Below are positions 1 to 8,018 of a stretch of DNA of 64,000 nt, piece by piece; position 1 is the stretch's first letter; every line of letters starts with the position of its first letter. The translations under genes were made by a program, and so were the position numbers. The stretch is from Halobacillus shinanisalinarum. GTDB lineage: Bacteria; Bacillota; Bacilli; Bacillales; Halobacillaceae. The stretch is from NCBI RefSeq assembly GCF_022919835.1, contig NZ_CP095074.1, positions 3,884,001 to 3,948,000 of the forward strand, given 5' to 3'. The notes below the pieces were generated by a model that was not told the DNA's origin, did not search any database, and saw only the letters and a list, made by a program, of their open reading frames with translations.

Positions 1-1307
1 TTAAAGTGGCTGGGAAGCTTATTGAAAAACTTGAGGAGACTTTTCATATTGAGATCCCTGAAGCGGAGACAGGCTACGTCACCATGCACTTAATGGGGGC
101 TAAGGTCCGTTATGATACGGATGTAATCATTGAAGATAGCAGCCTTAGTATTGCTTTTAAGGCGAAACAGCTTATCGAGTTTGTCTCAAAAGCTCTCAAT
201 CACGACCTCCAGGAATCTAACCAGCTGCTCAATGATTTAGTTGTTCATTTAAAGCCGAGCGTTTATCGGATCCAACAGCAAATGGATATCCAAAACCCTT
301 TGACGGAACAAATCGAGCAAGACTATCCCGAGTTGTTTGAAATTGTACAGGATGGGACGGCACACGTGTTTCCAGGCATGACTTTTCCAAAAGAAGAAGC
401 AGCCTATATCGTTATGCACTTTGCATCGGCCCTTCTAAACATGAGAGAGACACGGGGTCTTCACGTGTTAGTGGTTTGTTCAAGTGGAATGGGTACCGCT
501 AAGATTCTTGCTGCAAAGCTCCAACAGCAGTTTTATGAAATTGAGGGAGTAGAGCATCGTTCATTATTTGATTTAGAGAAATTAGATCATCAAAGCTACG
601 ATCTAACGATCTCGACGATCCCACTTAGTGACTTTACAGATTATGTACTCGTCAACCCGATGCTCCCATTGAAAGATGTTCATAAGGTGCAGCATGCGGT
701 TCGAAAAGCGAAAATGAATGAGCGAATGAAGCGTGTTAAACTAGCAAATCCTCTTCACGTAAAGGGTGAATCGATTCAGTCTATACAGCAATCTGTGGAG
801 TCCATCCAACATTATGCTGCAACGGTTAACCAAATTATCGAACATCTAGCTGTGTTACAAACGAATGAGTCGGATAAGCAACGCGCGCTCATTGAAGCAT
901 GTGAGTATTTGCAAAGGATCCAGGTTCTCAATGATGCAAACAAGGTGGTTCATGCTTTATTGGAAAGGGAGGAAGTCGGCGGGCTTGGCATCCCGGATAC
1001 GAAATTAGCGATTTATCACGCCAAATTAAGGGAAATTATACAACCATGCTTTATGATGATTACTTTGAAAAAGGAAGCAAGGGTTCTCGGAATGGATGGT
1101 GAGATGATGGCTAGTGATCGCTTTATTATTATGCTTGCCCCGAGCAACCTGACTAGCAGGGGAAATGAAGTGTTAAGTTATTTAAGTTCTTTAATAGTGG
1201 AAGAAAAAGAATGTACGAAGGTGCTGGAATCTGATGACGAAGAACAGATGAAGAACTATTTTTCCAATAAACTTTATCACTTCTTGAGAAATAAACTTAC
1301 AAATTAA
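1..1307 (+). CDS. mtlR: Mannitol operon transcriptional activator MtlR, C-terminal part (cut by window edge)
   Basis: The reading frame is open to the left edge, so this is the 3' part of a longer gene; family members are near 690 aa and about 434 codons are seen here. Visible domains are the PTS-regulation domain region (His-containing segments near fragment residues 28 and 138), an EIIB-Gat-like domain whose P-loop Cys is about residue 158 (VVCSSGMGTAK), and a C-terminal EIIA-Mtl-like domain with a candidate His near 338 (LAIYHAK). In Bacillus, MtlR activates mannitol genes and is controlled by PTS phosphorylation of these domains. It is followed closely by mtlF and mtlD, which fixes the identity. 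The N-terminal DNA-binding part is not in the window. Confidence 0.9.
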   Translation, partial: KVAGKLIEKLEETFHIEIPEAETGYVTMHLMGAKVRYDTDVIIEDSSLSIAFKAKQLIEFVSKALNHDLQESNQLLNDLVVHLKPSVYRIQQQMDIQNPLTEQIEQDYPELFEIVQDGTAHVFPGMTFPKEEAAYIVMHFASALLNMRETRGLHVLVVCSSGMGTAKILAAKLQQQFYEIEGVEHRSLFDLEKLDHQSYDLTISTIPLSDFTDYVLVNPMLPLKDVHKVQHAVRKAKMNERMKRVKLANPLHVKGESIQSIQQSVESIQHYAATVNQIIEHLAVLQTNESDKQRALIEACEYLQRIQVLNDANKVVHALLEREEVGGLGIPDTKLAIYHAKLREIIQPCFMMITLKKEARVLGMDGEMMASDRFIIMLAPSNLTSRGNEVLSYLSSLIVEEKECTKVLESDDEEQMKNYFSNKLYHFLRNKLTN

Positions 1308-1319
1308 AGGAGAATGAAC

Positions 1320-1757
1320 ATGTCTACAAATATTTTAACAACCAGTAATATTGCTTTGAATGAGCAGTTTAATAGTAAAGAAGAAGCCGTCCGTTACGTG
1401 GGAAGCCTTCTCCATACACAAGGATATGTAGAGGAGGCTTACATTGGACAAATGCTTGAACGTGAAGAAGTAACTTCAACATATATGGGGAATTTTGTTG
1501 CGATTCCTCATGGTACGGAGGATGGGAAGAAGTCTGTGAAAGAAACGGGGATTACCATTGTGACTGTACCAGAGGGTGTCGATTTTGGTGATGGTAATAT
1601 TGTTAAGTTGTTGATCGGCATTGCTGGAAAAGGTGACGAGCATTTAGAAGTTTTATCACAGATTGCTCTTGTGTGCTCGGAAGAAGAAAATATTGAAAAA
1701 ATTCTGCAGGCTGAGTCTAGAGGAGCGATCCTTTCTATTTTTGAAGAGGTGAATTAA
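1320..1757 (+). CDS. mtlF: PTS mannitol-specific enzyme IIA
   Basis: A small cytoplasmic phosphocarrier of about 145 aa, which takes phosphate from HPr and passes it to the mannitol EIIB domain. The motif NFVAIPHGT holds the phosphorylated His expected of the EIIA-Mtl/Fru family. I place the start at the ATG at 1320 because GGAG at 1309-1312 gives a 7-nt spacer; the ATG at 1314 would touch the ribosome site. It lies 12 nt after mtlR and abuts mtlD, so the three are co-transcribed. The transporter gene mtlA is probably upstream, outside the window. Confidence 0.94.
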   Translation: MSTNILTTSNIALNEQFNSKEEAVRYVGSLLHTQGYVEEAYIGQMLEREEVTSTYMGNFVAIPHGTEDGKKSVKETGITIVTVPEGVDFGDGNIVKLLIGIAGKGDEHLEVLSQIALVCSEEENIEKILQAESRGAILSIFEEVN

Positions 1758-2879
1758 ATGCTGGCTGTACATTTTGGTGCAGGAAATATTGGTCGAGGGT
1801 TCATTGGAGCTTTATTGTCTAAAGCAGGATATGAGACTGTATTTGTTGATGTAAATGGTGAACTTATTGATCAGATTAATGAAAGACGCAAGTACACTAT
1901 TGAACTGGCGGGCTCAAAGGAGTCATTCGAGGTAACCAATATAGCAGGAATAAATAGCGTGACTAATCAGGAAGACGTTGTGGCTATGGTCGCGAAGGCA
2001 GACTTAATTACAACAGCTGTTGGTCCTCATATTTTACCAAAGGTTGCTCCTTTAATTGCTGAAGGGCTAAAAGAAAGAACAGAAACTGTAAATGTGATTG
2101 CATGTGAAAACATGATTGGAGGAAGTGATTTACTTAAGGAGCATGTCCTAAAGCATTTGGATGAAGAATTTGAATCACGTGTGGTTAAATTGACAGGATT
2201 TCCCAATGCAGCAGTTGATCGCATTGTGCCTGATCAAACCCATGAGAACCCACTTAAAGTAACGGTTGAGCCTTATTTTGAGTGGGTAGTGGATTCCTCT
2301 AATTTAAAAGGGGAGAAACCGGGAATCGGTGGGATGACACTTGTAGACGACTTGACACCGTATATTGAAAGAAAGCTGTTTACTGTAAATACAGGACATG
2401 CTGCAGCCGCTTATTTAGGGAACTATTATGGACATCAAACGATCCATCAGGCGATGAGTGATAGTGGAATTCTTTCTAAAATAAAAGGGGCGCTTCACGA
2501 GTCTGGTGATGTCCTCATTAAAAAATACGGTTTTACAAAGGAAACTCATGGAAAGTATATTGAAACGATTTTATCAAGATTTGCAAACCCTGATCTGTCA
2601 GACGAAGTAACTCGTGTTGGTCGGGCGCCGATTCGCAAGCTTGGACCAAAAGATCGCTTAGTTCGTCCCGCAGTTGAATATATAGAATGGAATAAGGAGA
2701 TACCTATTCATTTGGTTGAGGTGATTGCAGCTGTGTTGGTATATGAACAAGATCAGGATCCCGAAGCTGTGGAACTTCAATCACTGATAAAAGAACAAGG
2801 CTATAAAGAGGCATTACAAGAAGTAGCTCAACTAAGTGAGGATCACCCTTTGCTTGAGGCTGTAGAAAAACAATTTTAA
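1758..2879 (+). CDS. mtlD: Mannitol-1-phosphate 5-dehydrogenase
   Basis: Cytoplasmic NAD-dependent enzyme that oxidises mannitol 1-phosphate, the PTS product, to fructose 6-phosphate. The 373-aa length is typical. The N-terminus carries the Rossmann motif FGAGNIGRGFIG (about residues 6-16) and the family segment KLTGFPNAAVDRIVP is present at about 144-158. The ATG directly follows the mtlF stop codon (TAAATG), with its ribosome site (GAGGTG) inside mtlF. It is the last gene of the operon, followed by a strong terminator. Confidence 0.96.
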   Translation: MLAVHFGAGNIGRGFIGALLSKAGYETVFVDVNGELIDQINERRKYTIELAGSKESFEVTNIAGINSVTNQEDVVAMVAKADLITTAVGPHILPKVAPLIAEGLKERTETVNVIACENMIGGSDLLKEHVLKHLDEEFESRVVKLTGFPNAAVDRIVPDQTHENPLKVTVEPYFEWVVDSSNLKGEKPGIGGMTLVDDLTPYIERKLFTVNTGHAAAAYLGNYYGHQTIHQAMSDSGILSKIKGALHESGDVLIKKYGFTKETHGKYIETILSRFANPDLSDEVTRVGRAPIRKLGPKDRLVRPAVEYIEWNKEIPIHLVEVIAAVLVYEQDQDPEAVELQSLIKEQGYKEALQEVAQLSEDHPLLEAVEKQF

Positions 2880-2891
2880 ATGTTGTAACTT

Positions 2892-2940
2892 CCTGAAAAA
2901 TCCTCCCCTATATTTAATTATAGAGGAGGATTTTTTTCAG
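2892..2940 (+). terminator. Rho-independent terminator of the mtl operon
   Basis: A long stem pairs AAAAATCCTCCCCTATA with TATAGAGGAGGATTTTT (one mismatch) around a short AT-rich loop, followed by a T-run. It lies 15-60 nt after the mtlD stop. Confidence 0.9.
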
Positions 2941-3022
2941 GTTAGAAACCGTAAACTACATTTGAGACGAAAACATTCCTAATTGCTGATCCAATCATCG
3001 CGGTGAATGGCATTTGCCCTTT

Positions 3023-3394
3023 CTATCCGAGCAGGAAATTACTTTGTTGCTTTTTATGGTATTCCTTGAGGATTTTCATGATTTCTTCATGGTGGTCATC
3101 GATAAAGATAAGTCCGTAATGTTGTGTGCTGCCTACTGGTTTTGTCCAAACGACATCTGAAATAAAGTGAAGAGAGTGATTGAGTATCGTTGTCTCAACA
3201 AAGAGCTGTACCTTTTGTTTTGCTGGAAGTTTTAAGTTGATAGCTAACCGCAGACCGCCTGGACTCATATTAATAATGTGTCCGTGACCTTGAGTAGTAT
3301 CAACAGCGTGATCGTCGATTTTTATAATTTTAAAGCTGGCTGGTAAGGGATCTTTAAATTTGTATCGTAATGTTTCATGACGTTTATAGCGCAT
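3023..3394 (-). CDS. PilZ-domain protein (probable c-di-GMP binding)
   Basis: A protein of about 123 aa made of a single PilZ domain. Two hallmark segments are visible: the arginine-rich start (RYKRHETLRYKF, fitting RxxxR) and INMSPGGLR, which fits (D/N)xSxxG. PilZ domains bind cyclic di-GMP and are usually linked to motility or surface behaviour; no partner gene is adjacent. The ATG at 3394 has AAAGGA at a 7-nt spacer and is preferred over the in-frame ATG at 3412, which lacks a ribosome site. The gene converges on the mtl operon. Confidence 0.8.
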   Translation of the reverse strand: MRYKRHETLRYKFKDPLPASFKIIKIDDHAVDTTQGHGHIINMSPGGLRLAINLKLPAKQKVQLFVETTILNHSLHFISDVVWTKPVGSTQHYGLIFIDDHHEEIMKILKEYHKKQQSNFLLG

Positions 3395-3595
3395 AAGATC
3401 ATCCTTTCTCATACAAAATCATATGCGTGTGGGTTAGGCTATAATAAAGTATAACATCTACCCAGATTATTCCCATAAATCAAATCTGAGGAATAGGAGT
3501 CACTTTCCTTGGTTTTGAAAATTCTGTATAATGGAATAGTACTTTTAATAGCCTACATAAGGGAATGAAAATTCGTTAGAAAAAGGATGGTTGAG

Positions 3596-5371
3596 ATGGC
3601 GACTTATGAACCGACATGGGATTTAGATACAATTTTCAGTGGAGGAAGCAACTCAGGTGAATTGCAGGATTATATAGAAGTAACTGAAACCCTTTTAAGT
3701 GAACTTGGAAAGCTTGTTCATCAATTTTCACCACCGAAAAATCCAGAACAGACTGATAAACTGGTCGTAATTCTTGATAATCTTCAGGAAACAGCTATGC
3801 ATTTGAGTGAGTTTGGAGCGTTTGTCAGCTGTCTTTCTGCTCAAAATATTGAGGATAAAGCTGCAGGTACTTTAGTAACGAAGAGGAGCGAGCTTGAGGC
3901 TCAGTATGGAAATGTAATGACGGAACTCGATCAAAAGTTTATCCAGATTGATGCCCATGTGTGGGAGGGCATACTTAAAGATTCTTCTCTTAATAATCTG
4001 GCATTTGTTTTAAGGGAACGTCGGGAAAAGGTGAAAGATAAACTAGATTTAAAACAGGAAGCATTGATTAATGATTTGGCAGTAGATGGGTACCATGCGT
4101 GGGGGCAAATGTATGATACGGTTGTTGGTAAAGTGAAAATTGAAATGAATGGAGAAGCGTTATCAGTTGGACAGGCGGCTAATAAGTTGAGTACTTCAGA
4201 TCGAGGGAAACGAAAAGAAGTTTTTGATAAATTACAACAGGCATGGGGCGAACAGTCTGATTTGTTTTCAGAAACGCTTAATCATCTGTCCGGATTTAGA
4301 CTACAAACATACAAGCATCGTGGATGGGATGATGTGCTGAAAGAACCGCTTGAATATAATCGGATGAGCGAGAAGACTTTGACAGCCATGTGGGAGACGA
4401 TTTCGAAATATAAAGGACATTACCAGAAGTTTTTACAACGGAAAGCGGATTTGTTAGGGCTTGAGCAATTGAGTATGTATGATGTCGGGGCGCCAATTGG
4501 TGAGAGTGAGCAGAAGATGGATTATAATGAGGGAGCACAGTTTATCATTGAACAATTTGAAAAGTTCAGTCCGAATCTAGCTGAATTTACTAGAATGGCA
4601 TTTGAGAAACAGTGGATTGAAGCAGAGGATCGACCTGGAAAGCGTCCAGGAGGGTTTTGCACGAGCTTTCCTCATAGCGAACAGACAAGGATTTTCATGA
4701 CCTATTCAGGCTCTCCTTCTAATGTTGCGACACTAGCACATGAGCTTGGCCATGCATATCATCAGCATGTCATGAATGAATTGCCGATCATGAACCAAGG
4801 ATATGCTATGAACGTCGCTGAAACAGCATCGACGTTTGCTGAAATGATAGTAGCAGATGCCGCTGTGAAAAACGCCTCGAACGAAACAGAAAAAATAGCA
4901 CTGCTTGAGGATAAGGTACAGCGTGGGGTGGCCTTTTTCATGAACATTCATTCGCGTTTTCTGTTCGAAACGAGATTTTATGAAGAACGTAAACAAGGCA
5001 CAGTCTCAACCGAGCGTTTAAACGAAATGATGGTAGAGGCTCAAAGAGAGGCTTATGTAGATAGCTTAGACGAATATGATCCAACCTTCTGGGCTTCAAA
5101 GCTTCATTTTCACATTACTGATGTTCCTTTTTACAATTTTCCTTATACTTTTGGCTATTTGTTCAGCTTGGGTGTGTATGCGAAAGCCCTCGAAGAAGGC
5201 AGCTACTTTGAGGATAAATATATCGCTTTACTACAAGATACGGGACGCATGACAGTGGAAGATCTAGCGAAGAAGCATTTGAATGTGAATCTTGAAGGGG
5301 CAGAGTTTTGGGAGTATGCACTGAATCTATGCATCGCTGATGTTGAGGAATTTTTAGAGCTTACATCTTAA
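3596..5371 (+). CDS. M3-family oligoendopeptidase (PepF/M3 clade)
   Basis: Cytoplasmic zinc oligopeptidase of about 591 aa. The catalytic zinc motif HELGH lies near residues 382-386, followed by the downstream glutamate region NVAETASTFAEM. Length and the conserved C-terminal segments (PFYNFPYTFGYLFSLG) match the pepF/M3 clade of family M3. These enzymes degrade short peptides. The ATG at 3596 is preferred over one at 3587, because AAAAGG at 3581-3586 has a usable 9-nt spacer only for the former. Natural substrates cannot be told from sequence. Confidence 0.9.
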   Translation: MATYEPTWDLDTIFSGGSNSGELQDYIEVTETLLSELGKLVHQFSPPKNPEQTDKLVVILDNLQETAMHLSEFGAFVSCLSAQNIEDKAAGTLVTKRSELEAQYGNVMTELDQKFIQIDAHVWEGILKDSSLNNLAFVLRERREKVKDKLDLKQEALINDLAVDGYHAWGQMYDTVVGKVKIEMNGEALSVGQAANKLSTSDRGKRKEVFDKLQQAWGEQSDLFSETLNHLSGFRLQTYKHRGWDDVLKEPLEYNRMSEKTLTAMWETISKYKGHYQKFLQRKADLLGLEQLSMYDVGAPIGESEQKMDYNEGAQFIIEQFEKFSPNLAEFTRMAFEKQWIEAEDRPGKRPGGFCTSFPHSEQTRIFMTYSGSPSNVATLAHELGHAYHQHVMNELPIMNQGYAMNVAETASTFAEMIVADAAVKNASNETEKIALLEDKVQRGVAFFMNIHSRFLFETRFYEERKQGTVSTERLNEMMVEAQREAYVDSLDEYDPTFWASKLHFHITDVPFYNFPYTFGYLFSLGVYAKALEEGSYFEDKYIALLQDTGRMTVEDLAKKHLNVNLEGAEFWEYALNLCIADVEEFLELTS

Positions 5372-5408
5372 AAAATAGGGTAGGATTTCTGAAAAAGGAG
5401 GAGTCAGT

Positions 5409-5705
5409 ATGGAACAACGGATACCTGAAGAGGAAAAGCAAACGAGAGTAAATGCGTTAGATGGTTGGAAGCTTGATGGCAAGTTTATTGTAAAGCGTTA
5501 TCGATTTGAAGATTTCCTTACTGGGATTCAGTTTGTTAACAACGTAGCTGAATATGCAGAGGATATCCAACATCATCCATTTATCAGCATTGACTACAAG
5601 ATGGTTACGATTAAATTGACTTCATGGCAAGCGAAAGGGCTAATCGATCTTGATCTCACCTGTGCAGATAAATATGATGACCTTTATAAACAGATAACAG
5701 AATAG
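5409..5705 (+). CDS. 4a-hydroxytetrahydrobiopterin dehydratase (pterin-4a-carbinolamine dehydratase)
   Basis: A 98-aa protein of the PCD/DCoH family. The signature EDIQHHPFISIDYKMV with the later Trp (TSWQAKG) and Asp (DLTCAD) fits the family pattern [E/K]xxHHP...Y...[H/W]...D. The family dehydrates 4a-hydroxytetrahydropterin for aromatic amino acid hydroxylases or in pterin metabolism. No phenylalanine hydroxylase is visible here, so the pterin partner is unknown. Start chosen from AAAGGAGG at 5394-5401. It lies 37 nt after the M3 peptidase and could be co-transcribed with it and the next gene. Confidence 0.88.
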   Translation: MEQRIPEEEKQTRVNALDGWKLDGKFIVKRYRFEDFLTGIQFVNNVAEYAEDIQHHPFISIDYKMVTIKLTSWQAKGLIDLDLTCADKYDDLYKQITE

Positions 5706-5717
5706 GAGCTTAGCTTA

Positions 5718-6089
5718 ATGCGTGTGTTTTTAATCACTTGGTCAGTTGCTCTTGCGATAGGTGCGCTGACCTTTTTCTATCAAACTAAAATACTTACGAG
5801 TCCACCAGTGACATTGATTGAAGCAATGATTACTAGTACAGGGGCATTGCTTGCAGCGGTGTTTTTTATTTGGTCTTTAAAGGAAGCACCGGAAAAATAC
5901 CGTATTATTATTTCTTGTGTAGCGATTATCTTTTTCATAGGGGTATTGTTCCTTGCAATGATGAATCGATTCATCGTAGGGAATGATGAGATTCCTATTT
6001 TATTAATGGATGGAGCATCCATTGTTGCGACGGGAGCAGTTGCTCTGTATGGCGGGCTAAAGTTATTTAATAAAAGAAGCGAGGAGTAG
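5718..6089 (+). CDS. Small multi-pass membrane protein of unknown function
   Basis: A 123-aa hydrophobic protein with four predicted membrane segments (about residues 4-20, 32-52, 62-82, 94-114) and a short charged tail (KRSEE). I do not recognise a family. It starts 12 nt after the pterin dehydratase gene, with AGGAGC upstream, so it probably belongs to the same transcript. No catalytic motif is visible. Confidence 0.65.
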   Translation: MRVFLITWSVALAIGALTFFYQTKILTSPPVTLIEAMITSTGALLAAVFFIWSLKEAPEKYRIIISCVAIIFFIGVLFLAMMNRFIVGNDEIPILLMDGASIVATGAVALYGGLKLFNKRSEE

Positions 6090-6094
6090 GGGAG

Positions 6095-6124
6095 CCACTG
6101 AAAAACTGCAATGTTTTTCAGTGG
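6095..6124. terminator. Perfect 11-bp hairpin after the membrane-protein gene
   Basis: CCACTGAAAAA pairs exactly with TTTTTCAGTGG around an 8-nt loop. It begins 6 nt after the stop codon at 6089. There is no T-run beyond the stem, so termination is plausible but not certain. Confidence 0.5.
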
Positions 6125-6323
6125 CAAGATAGGATATTTGTGTATTTAGGAGAGCTTTTGCGTATTTAACTTGTTTTATGCACGATTTAAAGCCATATTA
6201 CAAATTTTTAGATCTGATATCCTTCCATTTAATGCTCCGTTAGGGATGCTTTGCAAAGCTGGCTAATAAGCTGTTTCTGAAAGAGGCATATGCTGAACTT
6301 TTTGAAAGTAGATTGCTGAAGAA

Positions 6324-6356
6324 AAGCCGCTTATCCTTTGGGATAGGCGGCTTATT
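6324..6356 (+). terminator. Second hairpin in the 6.1-6.5 kb intergenic region
   Basis: AAGCCGCTTATCC pairs with GGATAGGCGGCTT (one G-T pair) around a TTTG loop; the following tail is only weakly T-rich. Confidence 0.55.
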
Positions 6357-6367
6357 CCAGTTAAGTT

Positions 6368-6502
6368 AGAATCTATCCTGATTTGGGTAAATAGAATCGC
6401 TTTGGATTTGGACAGAATAAATTGGATTTTTGGTAGAATCTCGTAAGTTAGGACAGAATAAACTGAACTTTAGTCAGAATCATCAGTTGTCTGGGCAGAA
6501 TT
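6368..6502. repeat. Degenerate intergenic repeat, 21-nt period (AGAAT phase)
   Basis: AGAAT recurs at 6368, 6393, 6414, 6435, 6455, 6476 and 6497, that is at steps of 25, 21, 21, 20, 21 and 21 nt. The best conserved units read GGACAGAATAAA followed by a variable T-rich stretch. The array fills most of the gap between a rightward and a leftward gene, and contains no credible ORF. Confidence 0.75.
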
Positions 6503-6534
6503 CTCAATCATGTTACTCACTTCATACTGTAATG

Positions 6535-7464
6535 CTACTGGTTTAATGCCTGAACATGCTCAAATGTAAATAAACTCGTGTCGTTTTCGGGTGGAGCCAG
6601 ACATTCTATTACTTCTTCTGTAAAAGGATGAGAAAAGCTCAGCTTTGCTGCATGAAGGGCTTGCTTGCCGAATCCAGCAGGCTTGCCTCCATATAATTCA
6701 TCCCCGAGCAAAGGATGGCCGATGTAGCTTAAATGAACACGGATTTGATGTGTCCGCCCAGTACTGAGCTTTAATTTAACAAGGGAGGCTTTTTGCTGAG
6801 CATCATACTTAATTAGTTCATAACGGGTTTCGGCATCCTGACCTCCCGACGATACCCTTCTGCGTGCCGGATGATGGCGGTCTTTGCCAATCGGATGGTT
6901 AATCACACCGTTGTTTGGTTTAATTTTACCGTGAGCCCAGGCTAAATACGTCCTACTGATCCCCCTTTTCTTCAATAGCTCACCGAGCATAGCAATCGCA
7001 AGGTCATGCTTAGCGAATAAAATAGCTCCGGATGTATCACGGTCCAATCTATGCACATATTTTGGCTTCGCTTCAATTCCACTTGCCTGAAAGTAAAAAG
7101 CTACTGCATTGACAAGCGTGTTCGTTTGATCAGGGTTGTTTGGGTGTGTATCCATTCCGCCCGGTTTGTTGACGACAAGTAAATGATCGTCCTCATATAA
7201 CACGTTAATCTCAAAGTAAGTAGGAATTACTTCTAACGGCTGAGGTTCAAACAGTTTAATTCGAAGCGCATCTCCTGCATAAACCTGTGTCTGCTTCCAA
7301 TGCTTTGATTCATTATTTAAGGTTACGCTGCGTTCGGTTCGATATTTATGAAGGAGCTTCCTGGGCACTTTCCACTCCTTTTTCAAAATCCTTTCAATGG
7401 TGAAGGTATCCCATTTTTTCGGGATTGTAACCTCAAGCCACTCTCCTTGGCGTTTCGTTTTCAT
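6535..7464 (-). CDS. RluA-family RNA pseudouridine synthase
   Basis: Converts a uridine in rRNA or tRNA to pseudouridine. The catalytic motif HRLDRDTSG, containing the nucleophilic Asp, and the earlier VVNKPGGMDTHP are diagnostic of the RluA family; the N-terminal ~80 residues look S4-like. About 309 aa, normal for the family. The ATG at 7464 has AAGGTGA with a 5-nt spacer; an upstream GTG at 7473 overlaps that site. Bacillus has several such paralogues (YlyB, YjbO, YhcT) and I cannot assign which, nor the target uridine. A MITE-like repeat begins 17 nt upstream of the start. Confidence 0.9.
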   Translation of the reverse strand: MKTKRQGEWLEVTIPKKWDTFTIERILKKEWKVPRKLLHKYRTERSVTLNNESKHWKQTQVYAGDALRIKLFEPQPLEVIPTYFEINVLYEDDHLLVVNKPGGMDTHPNNPDQTNTLVNAVAFYFQASGIEAKPKYVHRLDRDTSGAILFAKHDLAIAMLGELLKKRGISRTYLAWAHGKIKPNNGVINHPIGKDRHHPARRRVSSGGQDAETRYELIKYDAQQKASLVKLKLSTGRTHQIRVHLSYIGHPLLGDELYGGKPAGFGKQALHAAKLSFSHPFTEEVIECLAPPENDTSLFTFEHVQALNQ

Positions 7465-7480
7465 TGATTTCACCTTTTTC

Positions 7481-7842
7481 TTTTAGAGGTTGTTCAAAAA
7501 GTCGTTGGCTTGCTTTTGAAGAGCGTGTGCCCCTGCGTCTACAAGCCTATTCAAAGAAGGAAATTCAGCGAAGAAGGATATTCTCTGAAGTTGCCTCGCT
7601 ACTTACGTATCATGAAGCAGCAGTGGAACTTCTAACTAAAACCGTGTTAGAAGTCACATGTCCTATGCAAGTCCGTTCCTTGGAAATGAAGGAGACTTTT
7701 CCTTCGTGCGATACCAATTCGGGGAAGATTTCCTTGGTGCTCAGGAACTACGCCACCTCGACCTTCTTGCGACGCGCAAGGAACGTGCTAGTGTCAACGT
7801 TGCTCGCGTGTCTTGGCAACTTTTTGAACACTCACTTTAAAA
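7481..7842. mobile_element. MITE-like repeat, copy A (about 360 bp)
   Basis: Starts TTTTAGAGGTTGTTCAAAAAGTCG and ends in the near inverted form ...GGCAACTTTTTGAACACTCACTTTAAA. The interior (TTGCCTCGCTACTTACGTATCATGAAGC, split here by its own variants, and CCTCGACCTTCTTGCGACG) recurs in the copies at 29.7 kb and 32.0 kb. An open frame of 138 codons crosses it but has no ribosome site and no protein-like conservation among copies, so I do not call a gene. It separates the pseudouridine synthase gene from the typA promoter region. Confidence 0.8.
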
Positions 7843-7948
7843 ACAGTTGCTTTCTATTGTACTGTGAAAATAGCCGTTAAGAAAGGGAATATTCGATAAT
7901 CTTCTGTTCTCCATGTGTACAACAATTGAAATAAGTGCATAATAGGTA

Positions 7949-7975
7949 TCGACAAATCTCTTGATGTGTTATAAT
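7949..7975 (+). promoter_or_regulatory. Probable sigma-A promoter of typA
   Basis: TCGACA at 7949-7954 and a consensus TATAAT at 7970-7975, spacer 15 nt (short), 44 nt ahead of the typA start. The -10 box is convincing, the -35 box less so. Confidence 0.5.
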
Positions 7976-8018
7976 AGACAGGTTGAATAATTTGTGATTT
8001 GAAAGAGGTGTGTGCTTC

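Noticed and set aside
6368-6502. Possible CRISPR array
   Set aside because: The 21-nt units are too short and too degenerate, there is no constant repeat with unique spacers, and no cas gene is nearby. The same holds for 45.3 kb and 56.8 kb.
7464-7880. Open frame of 138 codons rightward over the 7.5 kb region
   Set aside because: It lies in MITE-like copy A, lacks a ribosome site, and the frame is not kept in copies C and D.
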